Source: Thalassotalea marina (GTDB lineage Bacteria; Pseudomonadota; Gammaproteobacteria; Enterobacterales; Alteromonadaceae). Taken from it: a stretch of 64,000 bases of DNA. Each line of letters starts with the position of its first letter. The first letter of the stretch is position 1. The notes under the pieces were generated by a model. The model was not told the origin of the DNA and made no database searches. It saw nothing but the letters and a program-made list of their open reading frames with translations. The stretch is taken from assembly GCF_014656435.1 (NCBI RefSeq), contig NZ_BNCK01000005.1:1-64000 (forward strand). Reading direction: 5' to 3'. Of the stretch, positions 8,467 to 17,827 are shown piece by piece. The position numbers were made by a program, and so were the translations under genes.

Positions 8467-9642
8467 ATGGATAAATCTATTCACCAAACAAATACTCTGT
8501 CGTATTTTTTCTTTGCCTTTGTTGCCATGGTGGGTACGTCATACATCAACTTTTTACCTGGTGTAGTTAACGCACTCGCGGGAGATATTGGTTTTAGTGA
8601 GGCGCAAGCTGGGCAAATCGTCGCCCTAAATATTTATGGTGCCTTGGCAGGTAGCATCGCTGCCATTTTTTTTGTACGTAAAATTCAGTGGAAGCCTGCT
8701 TTGATGGTGTTACTCGTCATACTCGCTACCCTTGACGCTAGTTCAGCCTTAATCGGTGACTATAGCGCAATGCTTGTTTGGCGCTTTATTAGCGGATTTA
8801 TTGGTGGATTATGTATGGGCATTTCATTTTCAATATTAGCCCGCCTTGCAAGTCCTGATCGTGCCTTTGGCGCTTTATTGTTTACACAATTTGCTATCTG
8901 CTTTGTGGTACTCGCGATACTACCTTCGCTTGAAAGCACCATTAGTTCGTATGCTGTTTTTTATGTAATGGCCTTGTTAAGTATTATTGGTGTTGCTTTG
9001 GTGTTTAAGCTACCGAGCCAACAGGTAAAGAGCCCCTCAATACTTAAACAGTTTAATCATTCAGTGGGGATAACCAATATTGTTTTATTGATGTTCTCTT
9101 TAATGCTTTATTTGTGTGCCGCTAATGCCATTTGGACATATGTGGGGCTAATTGGTTTAAACGCAGGCATGCAGGAACAAGCAGTCAATAACTACATCGC
9201 TATCACTAGCCTATTAGGATTAATTGGCGCGTTATTACCCGTCATTGTTGGCAAACATTTGGGGCGCTTATTTTGCATTATTTCAGGTGTGACTTTGTCA
9301 ATAGTAGCGGCCTTGCTACTCAGTATGGCCCACCTAACAATTAACTATTATGTACTAGCGATGTGCCTTATCTTTTTCGCTTGGCCGGCAGTAAATTCTT
9401 ATCTATTAGCCATTACCGCAGATATTGATTCAACAGGCAGACTTTCTAGTATTGCAGCGTTAGTTTCCCTTTTTGGTGCTGCGTCTGGTCCAATGATGGC
9501 TTCAGGTATCCTTAGTCAAGGTGATTATACAGCGATGTTGTATAGCTGTGTCGCCATCTTCTTTTTAAGTGCAGTTGTTGCCATTTGGCCTAGTCGACGA
9601 AAAATAGCAAACGTTCAACTGACACAAGCGAAACAAGCATAA
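8467..9642 (+). CDS. MFS transporter
   Basis: A 391-residue protein with about 12 predicted membrane segments in two six-helix halves. The MFS landmark between helices 2 and 3 is degenerate (FFVRKIQWKPALM), and the helix-4 region reads VWRFISGFIGGLCMGISFSILARLAS. It resembles small-molecule efflux or uptake permeases. Substrate unknown. It is first in a likely four-gene operon with an AhpD-like protein, a small membrane protein and a SCO1-like protein, and probably under the divergent LysR. AGAGGA lies about 6 bases before the ATG. Confidence 0.88.
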   Translation: MDKSIHQTNTLSYFFFAFVAMVGTSYINFLPGVVNALAGDIGFSEAQAGQIVALNIYGALAGSIAAIFFVRKIQWKPALMVLLVILATLDASSALIGDYSAMLVWRFISGFIGGLCMGISFSILARLASPDRAFGALLFTQFAICFVVLAILPSLESTISSYAVFYVMALLSIIGVALVFKLPSQQVKSPSILKQFNHSVGITNIVLLMFSLMLYLCAANAIWTYVGLIGLNAGMQEQAVNNYIAITSLLGLIGALLPVIVGKHLGRLFCIISGVTLSIVAALLLSMAHLTINYYVLAMCLIFFAWPAVNSYLLAITADIDSTGRLSSIAALVSLFGAASGPMMASGILSQGDYTAMLYSCVAIFFLSAVVAIWPSRRKIANVQLTQAKQA

Positions 9643-9695
9643 CGCTCTGGTCAAACTTATCTATCAAACGAAATAATAATTAGTGGAGAATAAAC

Positions 9696-10253
9696 ATGAT
9701 TAAGTATCTGTTTAACAAGATGTTGACGTCAATGAGTAAACGTTACGATTACGATGTACGCTACCAACAGGATATTCTAAACAATGACTTAGGTGCATTT
9801 TTAAAATTTATGGGCTTTCAAATGATGGCGACTCATGCATCACAAGTGCCGATAACACCTCTGTTTGCTGCCAGAATAAGAGCCATAATAGCTGAAGATT
9901 GTGGTCCTTGTGCACAACTTGTCGTTAACATGGCTTTAGAAGCAAAAATTGCTCCTGAGATAGTCGGTGCCATTGTTAATAAACAATTAGTTAATTTACC
10001 CGATGACGTAGCTCTAGTAGTAACGTTTACCGATCATGTATTAACTCACAACGTTGAAGCCGATGACTTACGCAGCCAAATTATTGAACTTTGGGGTGAA
10101 AAAGGGCTAGTCACCTTAGGGTTTGCGATTAGTTCGTATCGAGTATACCCAACGTTTAAATACGCCATGGGGTATGGAAAAGCCTGTCAAAAACTGCAAA
10201 TTTCCGAGTCACCTTTTGCATTAAATCAAATCTCAGCAAAGGTTCAAGGTTAA
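9696..10253 (+). CDS. AhpD-like / carboxymuconolactone decarboxylase superfamily protein
   Basis: A 185-residue all-helical protein. The motif DCGPCAQL (Cys69, Cys72) is the CxxC redox centre seen in AhpD-like members of the carboxymuconolactone decarboxylase superfamily, preceded by ARIRAIIAE. The downstream half lacks a second canonical motif and may have diverged. It lies 53 bases after the MFS gene and 5 bases before the next gene, so the genes are tightly co-transcribed. A thiol-disulfide role, perhaps peroxide-linked, is inferred only from the family. Confidence 0.75.
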   Translation: MIKYLFNKMLTSMSKRYDYDVRYQQDILNNDLGAFLKFMGFQMMATHASQVPITPLFAARIRAIIAEDCGPCAQLVVNMALEAKIAPEIVGAIVNKQLVNLPDDVALVVTFTDHVLTHNVEADDLRSQIIELWGEKGLVTLGFAISSYRVYPTFKYAMGYGKACQKLQISESPFALNQISAKVQG

Positions 10254-10258
10254 TAAAA

Positions 10259-10675
10259 ATGAATAATCGGTTACTCACTTTTGTTGCCCTTTGTCTTGCT
10301 TTGCCTTCAATGGCAAACGGAATTTTAATGATTGTTAATCCAGAATACTGGTATTGGCTAGTGCCTGGCGTGCCTGATCGGGGTCCATTTAACCAACATT
10401 TTTTGCGTGACATAGGTTTTATCTATTTGCTGATCGGGTGTGCTTTTTTGTACGGTGCTTTTTACGCCAAACACAGACTAATGCTGTGGATTTTCCCAGC
10501 AGCGTGGCTTGTTGCTCACGCCTTTTTCCATCTCTGGGAAATAGCAGTTGGGCTATGTGGTATTGAATTCTTTTTAATCGACTTCCCTGGCGTTACCTTA
10601 CCAGCCATTTTGGCTATTTGGCTCACTTATCAAAGCAAACCAAGTAAAAGCAATTCGAATAAAAGCCATGACTAA
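10259..10675 (+). CDS. Small four-helix membrane protein
   Basis: A 138-residue protein with four hydrophobic segments (FVALCLALPSMANGILMIV; FIYLLIGCAFLYGAFYA; LMLWIFPAAWLVAHAFFHLWEIAV; GVTLPAILAIWLTY) and a Ser/Lys-rich tail. Conserved-looking His residues (HFLRDIGF, AHAFFHLWE) could bind metal or haem, but no family is recognised. Its end overlaps the SCO1-like gene by eight bases, so expression is coupled. Confidence 0.7.
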   Translation: MNNRLLTFVALCLALPSMANGILMIVNPEYWYWLVPGVPDRGPFNQHFLRDIGFIYLLIGCAFLYGAFYAKHRLMLWIFPAAWLVAHAFFHLWEIAVGLCGIEFFLIDFPGVTLPAILAIWLTYQSKPSKSNSNKSHD

Positions 10676-11270
10676 AAAACTCATTATATTGGGGTTAAGC
10701 TTAGCATTATTGCTAAGCATTCCCTTGTTAACTAACTATTCAACGTCAAATAAACGTATAAATTCATCCAGTGCAATTGAATGGTTACAGCACCCAAAAT
10801 CAATCGATGCTTTTGAGTTAAAAAGTACCAACGGTGATTTTACCAAAGTAAATTTGCTCAATCATTGGACCATCATGGTATTTGGCTATACCCGTTGTCC
10901 TGATGTATGCCCCACTAGTTTAAATGATCTTACACATTTAGCGGATGAGTTAGAACAGCATGAGATTGGGGCTAAGTTTAACTATGTTTTTGTCTCAGTT
11001 GACCCTGAACAAGATTCTCTTGAAAACATAGCGCTTTACCTTAATTACTTTCGTGCTGATTTCATCGGAGTCACAGGTAACATAAGCTCACTGAAAACGT
11101 TTAGCCAAAGTGTTGGTGTGCGGTTTGCTTCAATCGACATAGCCGGTAGTAATAATATTTCTCATTCGGTATATTTTTTACTTATTGGCCCAGATGGTAA
11201 ATTGCATGCGCGCTTTGAGCCGAACTTTGATACGCAAAAAACCGCCAATGAGCTGATAAAATTACCTTAA
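10668..11270 (+). CDS. SCO1/SenC-family thioredoxin-fold protein
   Basis: A 200-residue protein with an N-terminal signal anchor (LIILGLSLALLLSIPLL) and a thioredoxin-like domain. The copper-binding signature is intact: FGYTRCPDVCP (Cys77, Cys81) and His166 in ISHSVYFLLIGPDG. SCO proteins deliver copper to cytochrome oxidase or reduce its cysteines on the periplasmic side. No oxidase genes are near, so this copy may serve a different redox role within the MFS/AhpD-like operon. Confidence 0.9.
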   Translation: MTKKLIILGLSLALLLSIPLLTNYSTSNKRINSSSAIEWLQHPKSIDAFELKSTNGDFTKVNLLNHWTIMVFGYTRCPDVCPTSLNDLTHLADELEQHEIGAKFNYVFVSVDPEQDSLENIALYLNYFRADFIGVTGNISSLKTFSQSVGVRFASIDIAGSNNISHSVYFLLIGPDGKLHARFEPNFDTQKTANELIKLP

Positions 11271-11321
11271 TCAAAGATCAACTTTCTACACACGGTAATT
11301 TTGCAAGTTGTACTCAAAGCA

Positions 11322-13472
11322 CTATAAATCTGTCGGTCGATAATTATCACCTAAAGTAAAGTCACAGACACCATTAGGAAAAATGAGCTGAAGTTTTTCA
11401 AGGTGTTGGCTCATATCAACGGGGTGATAAACCCCTTTTGCTATTGCCTGATCAATGGGAATCAGCTGACAGGAAAACATACTCCCCTGCCAAGGGCCTC
11501 CAGCTGCAATTCGGCTATTAGTAAATGGTGTGTACGCTTGATGGCATTTACCTTCTGCTTGTTTATTCCATTCTCCATCCCAAACGTGATTTCCCGAGGC
11601 AATAATATCGCCATTATCATCAAAGCAAGCATCATTTAAGTCTTCGGGTTTATTTTGCCAACTAAAATATTGCGGGTTACTTTTAATATTCGCTAACCAC
11701 TGATCCATCATTTTAAAAGCATCATTAATAGGTGAATAAGCTTTGTCAGCTACCCAAATCACATGGTTTTTATGATGGCCTTGAGCCTGCTCAATTCTCA
11801 GCCGAGAAACAAAACTAGCTGAACTATGATGCATATCTAAATCTTCTTCGAGGTAGTGGCGAACGTCGAGGATCGGAATGGTAATATCACCAATAAAAAC
11901 TTGCCCACTACGATAAGCCATTTCCACCGCTTGTGGATTGGCTAATATTCTTGCAGCTGGCTTGTTTTTGCTCGCTTCCGTCACATTGTGATTACTCCAT
12001 AAACTCATCCACAACATTTTCTTTTTCGACGCTTGAGTGCCAAGTAATTTTTCTGGTCGCATTTGTTCAGCCGGTTTCCAGCTGCCTATATGCCAGTTCA
12101 AATGCAAAAACTTTTCTGCACTCAACTTTCCTTGTTTAAGCGCTGCAAGTCCATATTGAATACCTTCATTTGACCACGTTTGATTGGCAAAACCGTATTT
12201 ATCGCGACCAAAAACGCCCGCCATGTCTTCCCAATAATTCCATTTGGTATGGTCAACCACATGATCGGCAAAAAACTCTCTTAAAAACCCTTGGGCAGGA
12301 TTGTGAATATACGCGGTTAAACCAAACCAGCCATTAATACATTCACTATTTCCTCTTGGATATATTGGCATTCTGCCTTGCAATGCTTGATTCAATGGCT
12401 CTAAAAAAGCGCTCGGATGAGGTTCACCGTTTTTAGCATTTAGTCCTTCAAGTAAGATACGATTTGGCCAATCTTGCCAGTATTCACCGTCATCCGTTCT
12501 AAATGCATAATAATTGTTAAACAAATCACAATCTAACGCATACAAGGTTTGACTGATCATATCGGGATATGAATATAGCGGTATTGCAGCATCAAGAATG
12601 CCTGTACTGTTTTGGCCAATTAAATATTGAGCTAAGCCACCACCAGAGCCGCCAATACCAACGGTATATTCTGGTTGTCCATACGTTGCGATAAACTGTT
12701 GTTTAACTCGACGAGCGGTATCTTCAGCAAGTAACATATTGTAGGTGTAACTGGTTCTATTCCCCGTTGAAGTGATCACCGCATAACCTTGATGCAGCTG
12801 TTCTATTCGACGTTCAATGTTGCGCTGCACACGCATTTTTCCCTGACGAAAACCAATACCTGAGCCACCTAAAAATTGATAAATAAGCTTTTGGTTCCAA
12901 ACTGAGCTTTTGTTAGGCAACCCAACGTCTGCCAAGGTAATAGGCATGATCATTAAATAGATAAAACGGTTTATGGTGCCCTGCTCAAGTCGATAATAAT
13001 GAGCAAAACCTTGAGCCGGTTTATCATTGAAAAAATGAAGTTTACCTTGAGCATCTTCGCCAGCGTATGTCACCTGCATCGGCAAGCTGCAATCTTTACT
13101 ATAACCAATGACGTGTTTCTCATTGCCGAGGTTATCTAATGAATCGTAAACTGGCACCCCAAGAGCTGCTTGGTTATCCACTAAAGGCTGCCCGAGTTTA
13201 CTGTCGAGTGTCATGCAATAAAAAGGATACTGTAAACTGCCTGCATAAAGCGGAGTCACTGGCCCCAGTTGACCTTGTTTAATAGGAAAATTAAAGGTTT
13301 CGGTTGGCCGAGCACTAAACCTTACATGGCGGGTTAAATCTAGTAATGGCGCTTCATATTCACTTAGTGGTGAGTTCTTTACTTGCCGTGCAACAAAAGG
13401 CGATGGTGTATCTAACCACCATACTGCTAGAGCACAAGCAACAACTAACATAATGGTTAAACGGCGTAACAT
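11322..13472 (-). CDS. DUF6351-family alpha/beta-hydrolase-like exported protein
   Basis: A 716-residue protein with an N-terminal signal or anchor (LTIMLVVACALAVWWL). A hydrolase-type nucleophile elbow is visible: GIGGSGGGLAQYL, with Ser in G-G-S-G-G. The sequence fits the DUF6351 family (PF19878), which contains large secreted putative esterases or polymer hydrolases, including possible polyhydroxyalkanoate-type activities. Other landmarks are HVIWVADKAYSPINDAF and SRIAAGGPWQGSMFSCQL near the C-terminus. It stands alone on the minus strand. Substrate unknown. Confidence 0.8.
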   Translation of the reverse strand: MLRRLTIMLVVACALAVWWLDTPSPFVARQVKNSPLSEYEAPLLDLTRHVRFSARPTETFNFPIKQGQLGPVTPLYAGSLQYPFYCMTLDSKLGQPLVDNQAALGVPVYDSLDNLGNEKHVIGYSKDCSLPMQVTYAGEDAQGKLHFFNDKPAQGFAHYYRLEQGTINRFIYLMIMPITLADVGLPNKSSVWNQKLIYQFLGGSGIGFRQGKMRVQRNIERRIEQLHQGYAVITSTGNRTSYTYNMLLAEDTARRVKQQFIATYGQPEYTVGIGGSGGGLAQYLIGQNSTGILDAAIPLYSYPDMISQTLYALDCDLFNNYYAFRTDDGEYWQDWPNRILLEGLNAKNGEPHPSAFLEPLNQALQGRMPIYPRGNSECINGWFGLTAYIHNPAQGFLREFFADHVVDHTKWNYWEDMAGVFGRDKYGFANQTWSNEGIQYGLAALKQGKLSAEKFLHLNWHIGSWKPAEQMRPEKLLGTQASKKKMLWMSLWSNHNVTEASKNKPAARILANPQAVEMAYRSGQVFIGDITIPILDVRHYLEEDLDMHHSSASFVSRLRIEQAQGHHKNHVIWVADKAYSPINDAFKMMDQWLANIKSNPQYFSWQNKPEDLNDACFDDNGDIIASGNHVWDGEWNKQAEGKCHQAYTPFTNSRIAAGGPWQGSMFSCQLIPIDQAIAKGVYHPVDMSQHLEKLQLIFPNGVCDFTLGDNYRPTDL

Positions 13473-13669
13473 TATTTGACCTCTACTACTAACAAGTCAT
13501 AACTTAAGTGTAGTCAAAAAATATCAAGCAAGTATAAGATGAACGAGTTATGATCATGGCTATTTCAAGTCAAATTTCATAGTTAATACATTGTTTTTAT
13601 TAAAAATCAAAGGAAATTACATTTTTTATAACACATTGATTTTATGAAGATTAAAAAATTTGTTTTTCA

Positions 13670-13972
13670 ATGAAAATTGCTATGTGTACTCAAGGCAAAT
13701 TAAAAAGATTCAAGCAATATGAAGTATTTGTGCGTGAGCTACTGACTAGCAGTTTGTTTGGATTTGTTGAAATTGCAGATTTTGTTTGGGATAACAAAGC
13801 CACGATTATAGTTGATCCTAGCCATGAAAAACTAAAAGACGAATTTGGTCATGTTGAGCGTACTTATCTACCTATGCACAGCATTTTAAGAGTTGACCAA
13901 GTCGCTCAACACGGTGTGGCAAAAATTATCGAATTAGGCGATAAGGTTTCTCTATTTCCAAACCCTATTTAA
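13670..13972 (+). CDS. DUF1820-family protein
   Basis: A 100-residue protein of the DUF1820 family (PF08850), widespread in gammaproteobacteria: QYEVFVRELLTSSLFGFVEI, IIVDPSHEKLKDEFGHVERTYLPMHSILRVDQV is the hallmark stretch. Function unknown. It is a standalone gene in this window with an AT-rich upstream region. Full family length, nothing unusual. Confidence 0.85.
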   Translation: MKIAMCTQGKLKRFKQYEVFVRELLTSSLFGFVEIADFVWDNKATIIVDPSHEKLKDEFGHVERTYLPMHSILRVDQVAQHGVAKIIELGDKVSLFPNPI

Positions 13973-13991
13973 GAAAAAGCATGCGTTAAAA

Positions 13992-14420
13992 TTATATAAC
14001 ACAAGCTGTTGCCGCTTTAGCCTTGTCTACGCCACGTTCAATTAACGTTAATACATCTTCATCATTAATAGATGCTTTAATTTTATTGATCAACTGCTCG
14101 GCCGTAGACTCTGAAGTGGCATCTACGACACAACTGTAAGCTTGAGAAATATGCTGTTTTGCGTCTTCGATTGCTTTTTCATTATCAAAGTCAACATTAA
14201 TGGCTTCTTCTACCGATTCAACAAGTGCCTTAGCTGAGTTGGCAGCTTGCCCAAACTGCTCTAAATTGAGCGCGTTAAGATCAAGTGTTTCCATTTTTTC
14301 TTGTAATGAGTCTACCGCTTTATTTGCTGAAGCCTGAGCTTTATCAATTGCTTTTGATGCATCTTCACAGGCTGTTAAACTAAGCAAAATTAACATGGAG
14401 AGAATAGATTTTTTCATCAT
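13992..14420 (-). CDS. Small lipoprotein, helical
   Basis: A 142-residue protein starting MMKKSILSMLILLSLTAC, a type II signal peptide with lipobox LTAC, so a lipid-anchored periplasmic or outer-membrane protein. The mature part is rich in Ala, Asp, Glu and Lys and predicted almost entirely helical (AIDKAQASANKAVDSLQEKMETL, KAIEDAKQHISQAYSC), possibly coiled-coil. Three mature cysteines include the lipidated one. No named family recognised. Confidence 0.75.
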   Translation of the reverse strand: MMKKSILSMLILLSLTACEDASKAIDKAQASANKAVDSLQEKMETLDLNALNLEQFGQAANSAKALVESVEEAINVDFDNEKAIEDAKQHISQAYSCVVDATSESTAEQLINKIKASINDEDVLTLIERGVDKAKAATACVI

Positions 14421-14656
14421 TGTCCTTGGTATATGTTTATATAGTAGGGCTATATTTTGCAGGAATAGTAAAGCTAGCCTACAAAAAAGTAAATTAACGC
14501 TCGCTTAATTTACTTTTCTATAGGCAGTGCAGAGATATTGGTTAACACTGATTACATTTGAGCTGCCGTCAATATAATCAAGATTTTTAATGTCCGGTTG
14601 CAGCACTAGATATTACGGCTATGTTTTAATGCAATTCCACAAGAGATAAACAGAAT

Positions 14657-14690
14657 AAAAGCCTTACTAAACTTCATTAATAAGGCTTTT
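14657..14690 (-). terminator. Terminator of RND efflux operon
   Basis: AAAAGCCTTA (14657-14666) pairs with TAAGGCTTTT (14681-14690) around a 14-base loop. On the minus strand the stem ends in TTTTATT just after the permease stop codon. Confidence 0.75.
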
Positions 14691-14695
14691 AACCG

Positions 14696-17600
14696 CTAAA
14701 CGGTTTGTGATTTATCTTTAATTGTCGCAGCTAACAAGGCGGGTAAAAAGGTTAAACTAAGCACCGTAGACACTAAAATACCACTTAATACGATGACTCC
14801 CACGCCTCGATATAATTCAGTTCCTTCACCAGGAATGATCACCAGTGGTGCCAAGCCAAACAATGTGGTTGCCGTTGACATTAAAATAGGTTTTAGTCGT
14901 TTTTCAACCGATTTGATCACCGCCTCTCGCACTTGCAAACCCTGCTGCATCACATATTTGCGAGTTTGATCAACAATTAAAATGGGGTTGTTCACCACAG
15001 TGCCTAGCAAAATTAAGAAACCCAACATAGTGATCATGTCAAATGGTTGGTGATAGCTGGTAAGCCCTATTTTGGCGAGCCCTGCATTTATCGCATTAAC
15101 AGTGATTAACCCAAGCAGTCCGCCTGCCATACCAAGTGGGACCGTCGCTAAAATAAAAACAGGGTAACGCCAATGATTAAAAATGGCGACTAGCAGCAAA
15201 TAACATAAAGCAATTGCGATAATAAAATTGCTCGACAAAGATGCTTTGGTGGCTTCAAGTTGATCGGCAGCACCACTAATGCTCACTTTTATGCCCTGAT
15301 CAATTTTGCCACTCGCCCATAACGAAGGCAGCAATTGCTCACGAACAATTTGTTCAGCTGTTTCCAGAGCAATATCTCTTGGTGGGATAATATAAACAGT
15401 CACTGTACGTTTGCCATCAACACGCCTAACGGAATTACTGTTTTTACTTTCCTCAAGATCTGCCAATGCATTAAGTGGCAAAACGATACCTGAAGGTGTA
15501 ACTACCGGCGCATTAGCTAACTGAGTTAAACTTTGTTCATTGCCGGCTTCACTGAACATAAAGATGTCCACCTTATCGTCACCTAGAATAAACTCATCAA
15601 CATAGGCACCATCGCTCATTGCCGAAACGGTATAGCCAAATTCACTATTACTAATCCCCACTTCCGCCAGTCTTTGCCACCTTGGTTTTATTTCAATTAA
15701 CGGCTGATCTAGGGTCAGTGAACTTGGATCTGAATTGATTTGTGGGTTATCAAAATGCACTTGTGCTTGTTGATAAACTGCTTCCGCCGCTTGATACAAG
15801 CTTGTCACCTCTACCCCTGAAATATCAACCGCAACCGCTCGTGTACCGCCGTCATTACTCGAGATAATTGAACCTCGCGCAGAAAAGGCTCGCATTTCAG
15901 GGTAGCTTTTAAATTTCTCAGTAATAGCTTGCATCATGTCGTTTATGTGCGCGGGATCTACTGGTGCACTGAGTAGCCAAATTCTACCTGCCGACACTGA
16001 CATTGAATAGTACTCTAGCGGCGGCATGTTAGTGTTACCATCGGCAAAATCAGTATTATCAACTTCAACAAAAGCATCTAGGTAATCTCTCACCTCAACA
16101 CCAATTCGCTTCATTTCTGAAAGGTTGTAACTCGGCGGTGCTATCATCATAGAAAACGCTTTTGGCTCTTCACCTTCAGGTAGATATTCTGCCGGTGGCA
16201 TTAACACATAAGCCGCCCCCAAAATACCGATGATAAAAGCCAAAGTCGTAACGCTTGCCACTTGTTTACTTTGTGTCAATTTTTTCGCAGGAGCTAACCA
16301 GCTCTCGGATAAAATAAAAGCTTTGCTGGTCGTCAGATCAGACTTTTTACCAAAATGAGCGAGTGCTACCGGCACAACAAAAATAGCTACGATCATCGAT
16401 GCGATAATCGCCCCAGAAATAGCAATTGCGATATCTGAGTACAATTGCCCAGCCTCTTGCTCAACAAACAAAATGGGCGCAAACACTAAAACAGTAGTCG
16501 CCGTTGAGGCAAGTACCGCTGGCCAAACATCTTTTACACCTTCAATGGCCGCTTGTATTTTACTTACACCTTGACGTTTGGCTTGCACAATAGCTTCTAA
16601 CACCACAATAGTATTATCCACTGTCATACCAATGGCAAAGGCAACACCAGCAAGTGAAATAACATTAATGGTTCGACCAAAAGCCATTAGCGCTAGAAAT
16701 GCCGCTATCGTACAGAACGGGATCCCCATTACGCCGACCAACGTTGCTTTTCCTGAGCGCAGGAAAAAGTACATAACTAACGTGGCAAGTAATGCCCCCA
16801 GTACTAGGTTAAACCAAACATTCTCAAGCGAACTTTTGACATATTTCACATCGTCACTTAATAAAATCAACTCAAGGCCATTTTGTGCGAGCAGCTCTTG
16901 GTTTATGTCTTCAACAATAGGTAACATCGCTTCTTTGATGGCTAATACATTTGAACCACTTTCACGCCGCACAGATAAACTAAGAGAACGCTCACCATCT
17001 TTGTAAGACAAACTCCGTGACTCAAAATGATCCAGTGATACTGTGGCCACATCTTTAAGCAATACATTTGCGCCGTTTTTGCGGCTGATGATCAAATTAT
17101 TAATATCTTCTAGCTGCTCAAAACGCCCCATGACTCGAAGTAAATAACGACTTTTACCACTTTCAATATCACCAGCTGAAGCGTCTTTATTTCGAGCACG
17201 TATCGCGCTGCGTAGCTCGGGTAAACTAATTCCGCGTTTGGCGAGTTTTGTCGCGTCTACTTTGATTTGAATTTGACGCTGTGCACCACCGTTAACACCA
17301 ATTTCAGAAACACCAGCAACGGTTTCCATTCTTGGTCTAATATAATCTTCTGCGTAGTCTCGCAATAAGTCGACGTCTAAACTTAGCGGGTTTCCCTTTA
17401 TTGGCTTTAAAATAAAATACATAAAGGCATTACCAGAAAATGAGCTCGAAAATAGTCGCGGTTGGTCGACATTCTCTGGATAAGCAGGTACTTGACTCAA
17501 AGCATTGTTGACACGAATTAAGGCGTCGTTGGCATCAACACCAAAAGGAAATTCAAGCTCAATATTGGCCTGTCCCATTTCAGCAAAAGACACCATGCGT

Positions 17601-17827
17601 TTTAAATTAGGCAAACTTCTTAAAAAACGTTCTTGCTCTATTAAAATTTCTTTTTCAACATCTTGCGGGGTCGCTCCTGGCCAGCCTGTTTGTACCGTGA
17701 TAGTTCTGACTTCTAGATCTGGGATCATTTGCACAGGTATATTAAACACTGCAACTAGCCCCAAAAGCGTGGTAATAAATAAGGTTACGGCAACCAAAAT
17801 GCCTTTGTTTACTACACTGGCTATCAT
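14696..17827 (-). CDS. RND efflux pump inner-membrane permease
   Basis: A 1043-residue protein of the HAE1/AcrB-type RND family with 12 membrane helices and two large periplasmic loops. TM4 reads VAFAIGMTVDNTIVVLEAI: the first of the AcrB proton-relay Asp pair is kept (VD) and the second position is Asn, as in many VmeI-like pumps. The repeat motif GFLILLGTVVNNPILIVDQT is in TM10. It exports drugs or other amphipathic compounds using proton flow. Its start overlaps the membrane-fusion gene by four bases. No outer-membrane factor gene is adjacent, so a TolC from elsewhere is expected. Confidence 0.93.
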   Translation of the reverse strand: MIASVVNKGILVAVTLFITTLLGLVAVFNIPVQMIPDLEVRTITVQTGWPGATPQDVEKEILIEQERFLRSLPNLKRMVSFAEMGQANIELEFPFGVDANDALIRVNNALSQVPAYPENVDQPRLFSSSFSGNAFMYFILKPIKGNPLSLDVDLLRDYAEDYIRPRMETVAGVSEIGVNGGAQRQIQIKVDATKLAKRGISLPELRSAIRARNKDASAGDIESGKSRYLLRVMGRFEQLEDINNLIISRKNGANVLLKDVATVSLDHFESRSLSYKDGERSLSLSVRRESGSNVLAIKEAMLPIVEDINQELLAQNGLELILLSDDVKYVKSSLENVWFNLVLGALLATLVMYFFLRSGKATLVGVMGIPFCTIAAFLALMAFGRTINVISLAGVAFAIGMTVDNTIVVLEAIVQAKRQGVSKIQAAIEGVKDVWPAVLASTATTVLVFAPILFVEQEAGQLYSDIAIAISGAIIASMIVAIFVVPVALAHFGKKSDLTTSKAFILSESWLAPAKKLTQSKQVASVTTLAFIIGILGAAYVLMPPAEYLPEGEEPKAFSMMIAPPSYNLSEMKRIGVEVRDYLDAFVEVDNTDFADGNTNMPPLEYYSMSVSAGRIWLLSAPVDPAHINDMMQAITEKFKSYPEMRAFSARGSIISSNDGGTRAVAVDISGVEVTSLYQAAEAVYQQAQVHFDNPQINSDPSSLTLDQPLIEIKPRWQRLAEVGISNSEFGYTVSAMSDGAYVDEFILGDDKVDIFMFSEAGNEQSLTQLANAPVVTPSGIVLPLNALADLEESKNSNSVRRVDGKRTVTVYIIPPRDIALETAEQIVREQLLPSLWASGKIDQGIKVSISGAADQLEATKASLSSNFIIAIALCYLLLVAIFNHWRYPVFILATVPLGMAGGLLGLITVNAINAGLAKIGLTSYHQPFDMITMLGFLILLGTVVNNPILIVDQTRKYVMQQGLQVREAVIKSVEKRLKPILMSTATTLFGLAPLVIIPGEGTELYRGVGVIVLSGILVSTVLSLTFLPALLAATIKDKSQTV

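Noticed and set aside
16578..17006. 142-codon plus-strand ORF inside the RND permease
   Set aside because: Antisense shadow of a conserved protein; Ser/Asn/Thr-rich translation without family features.
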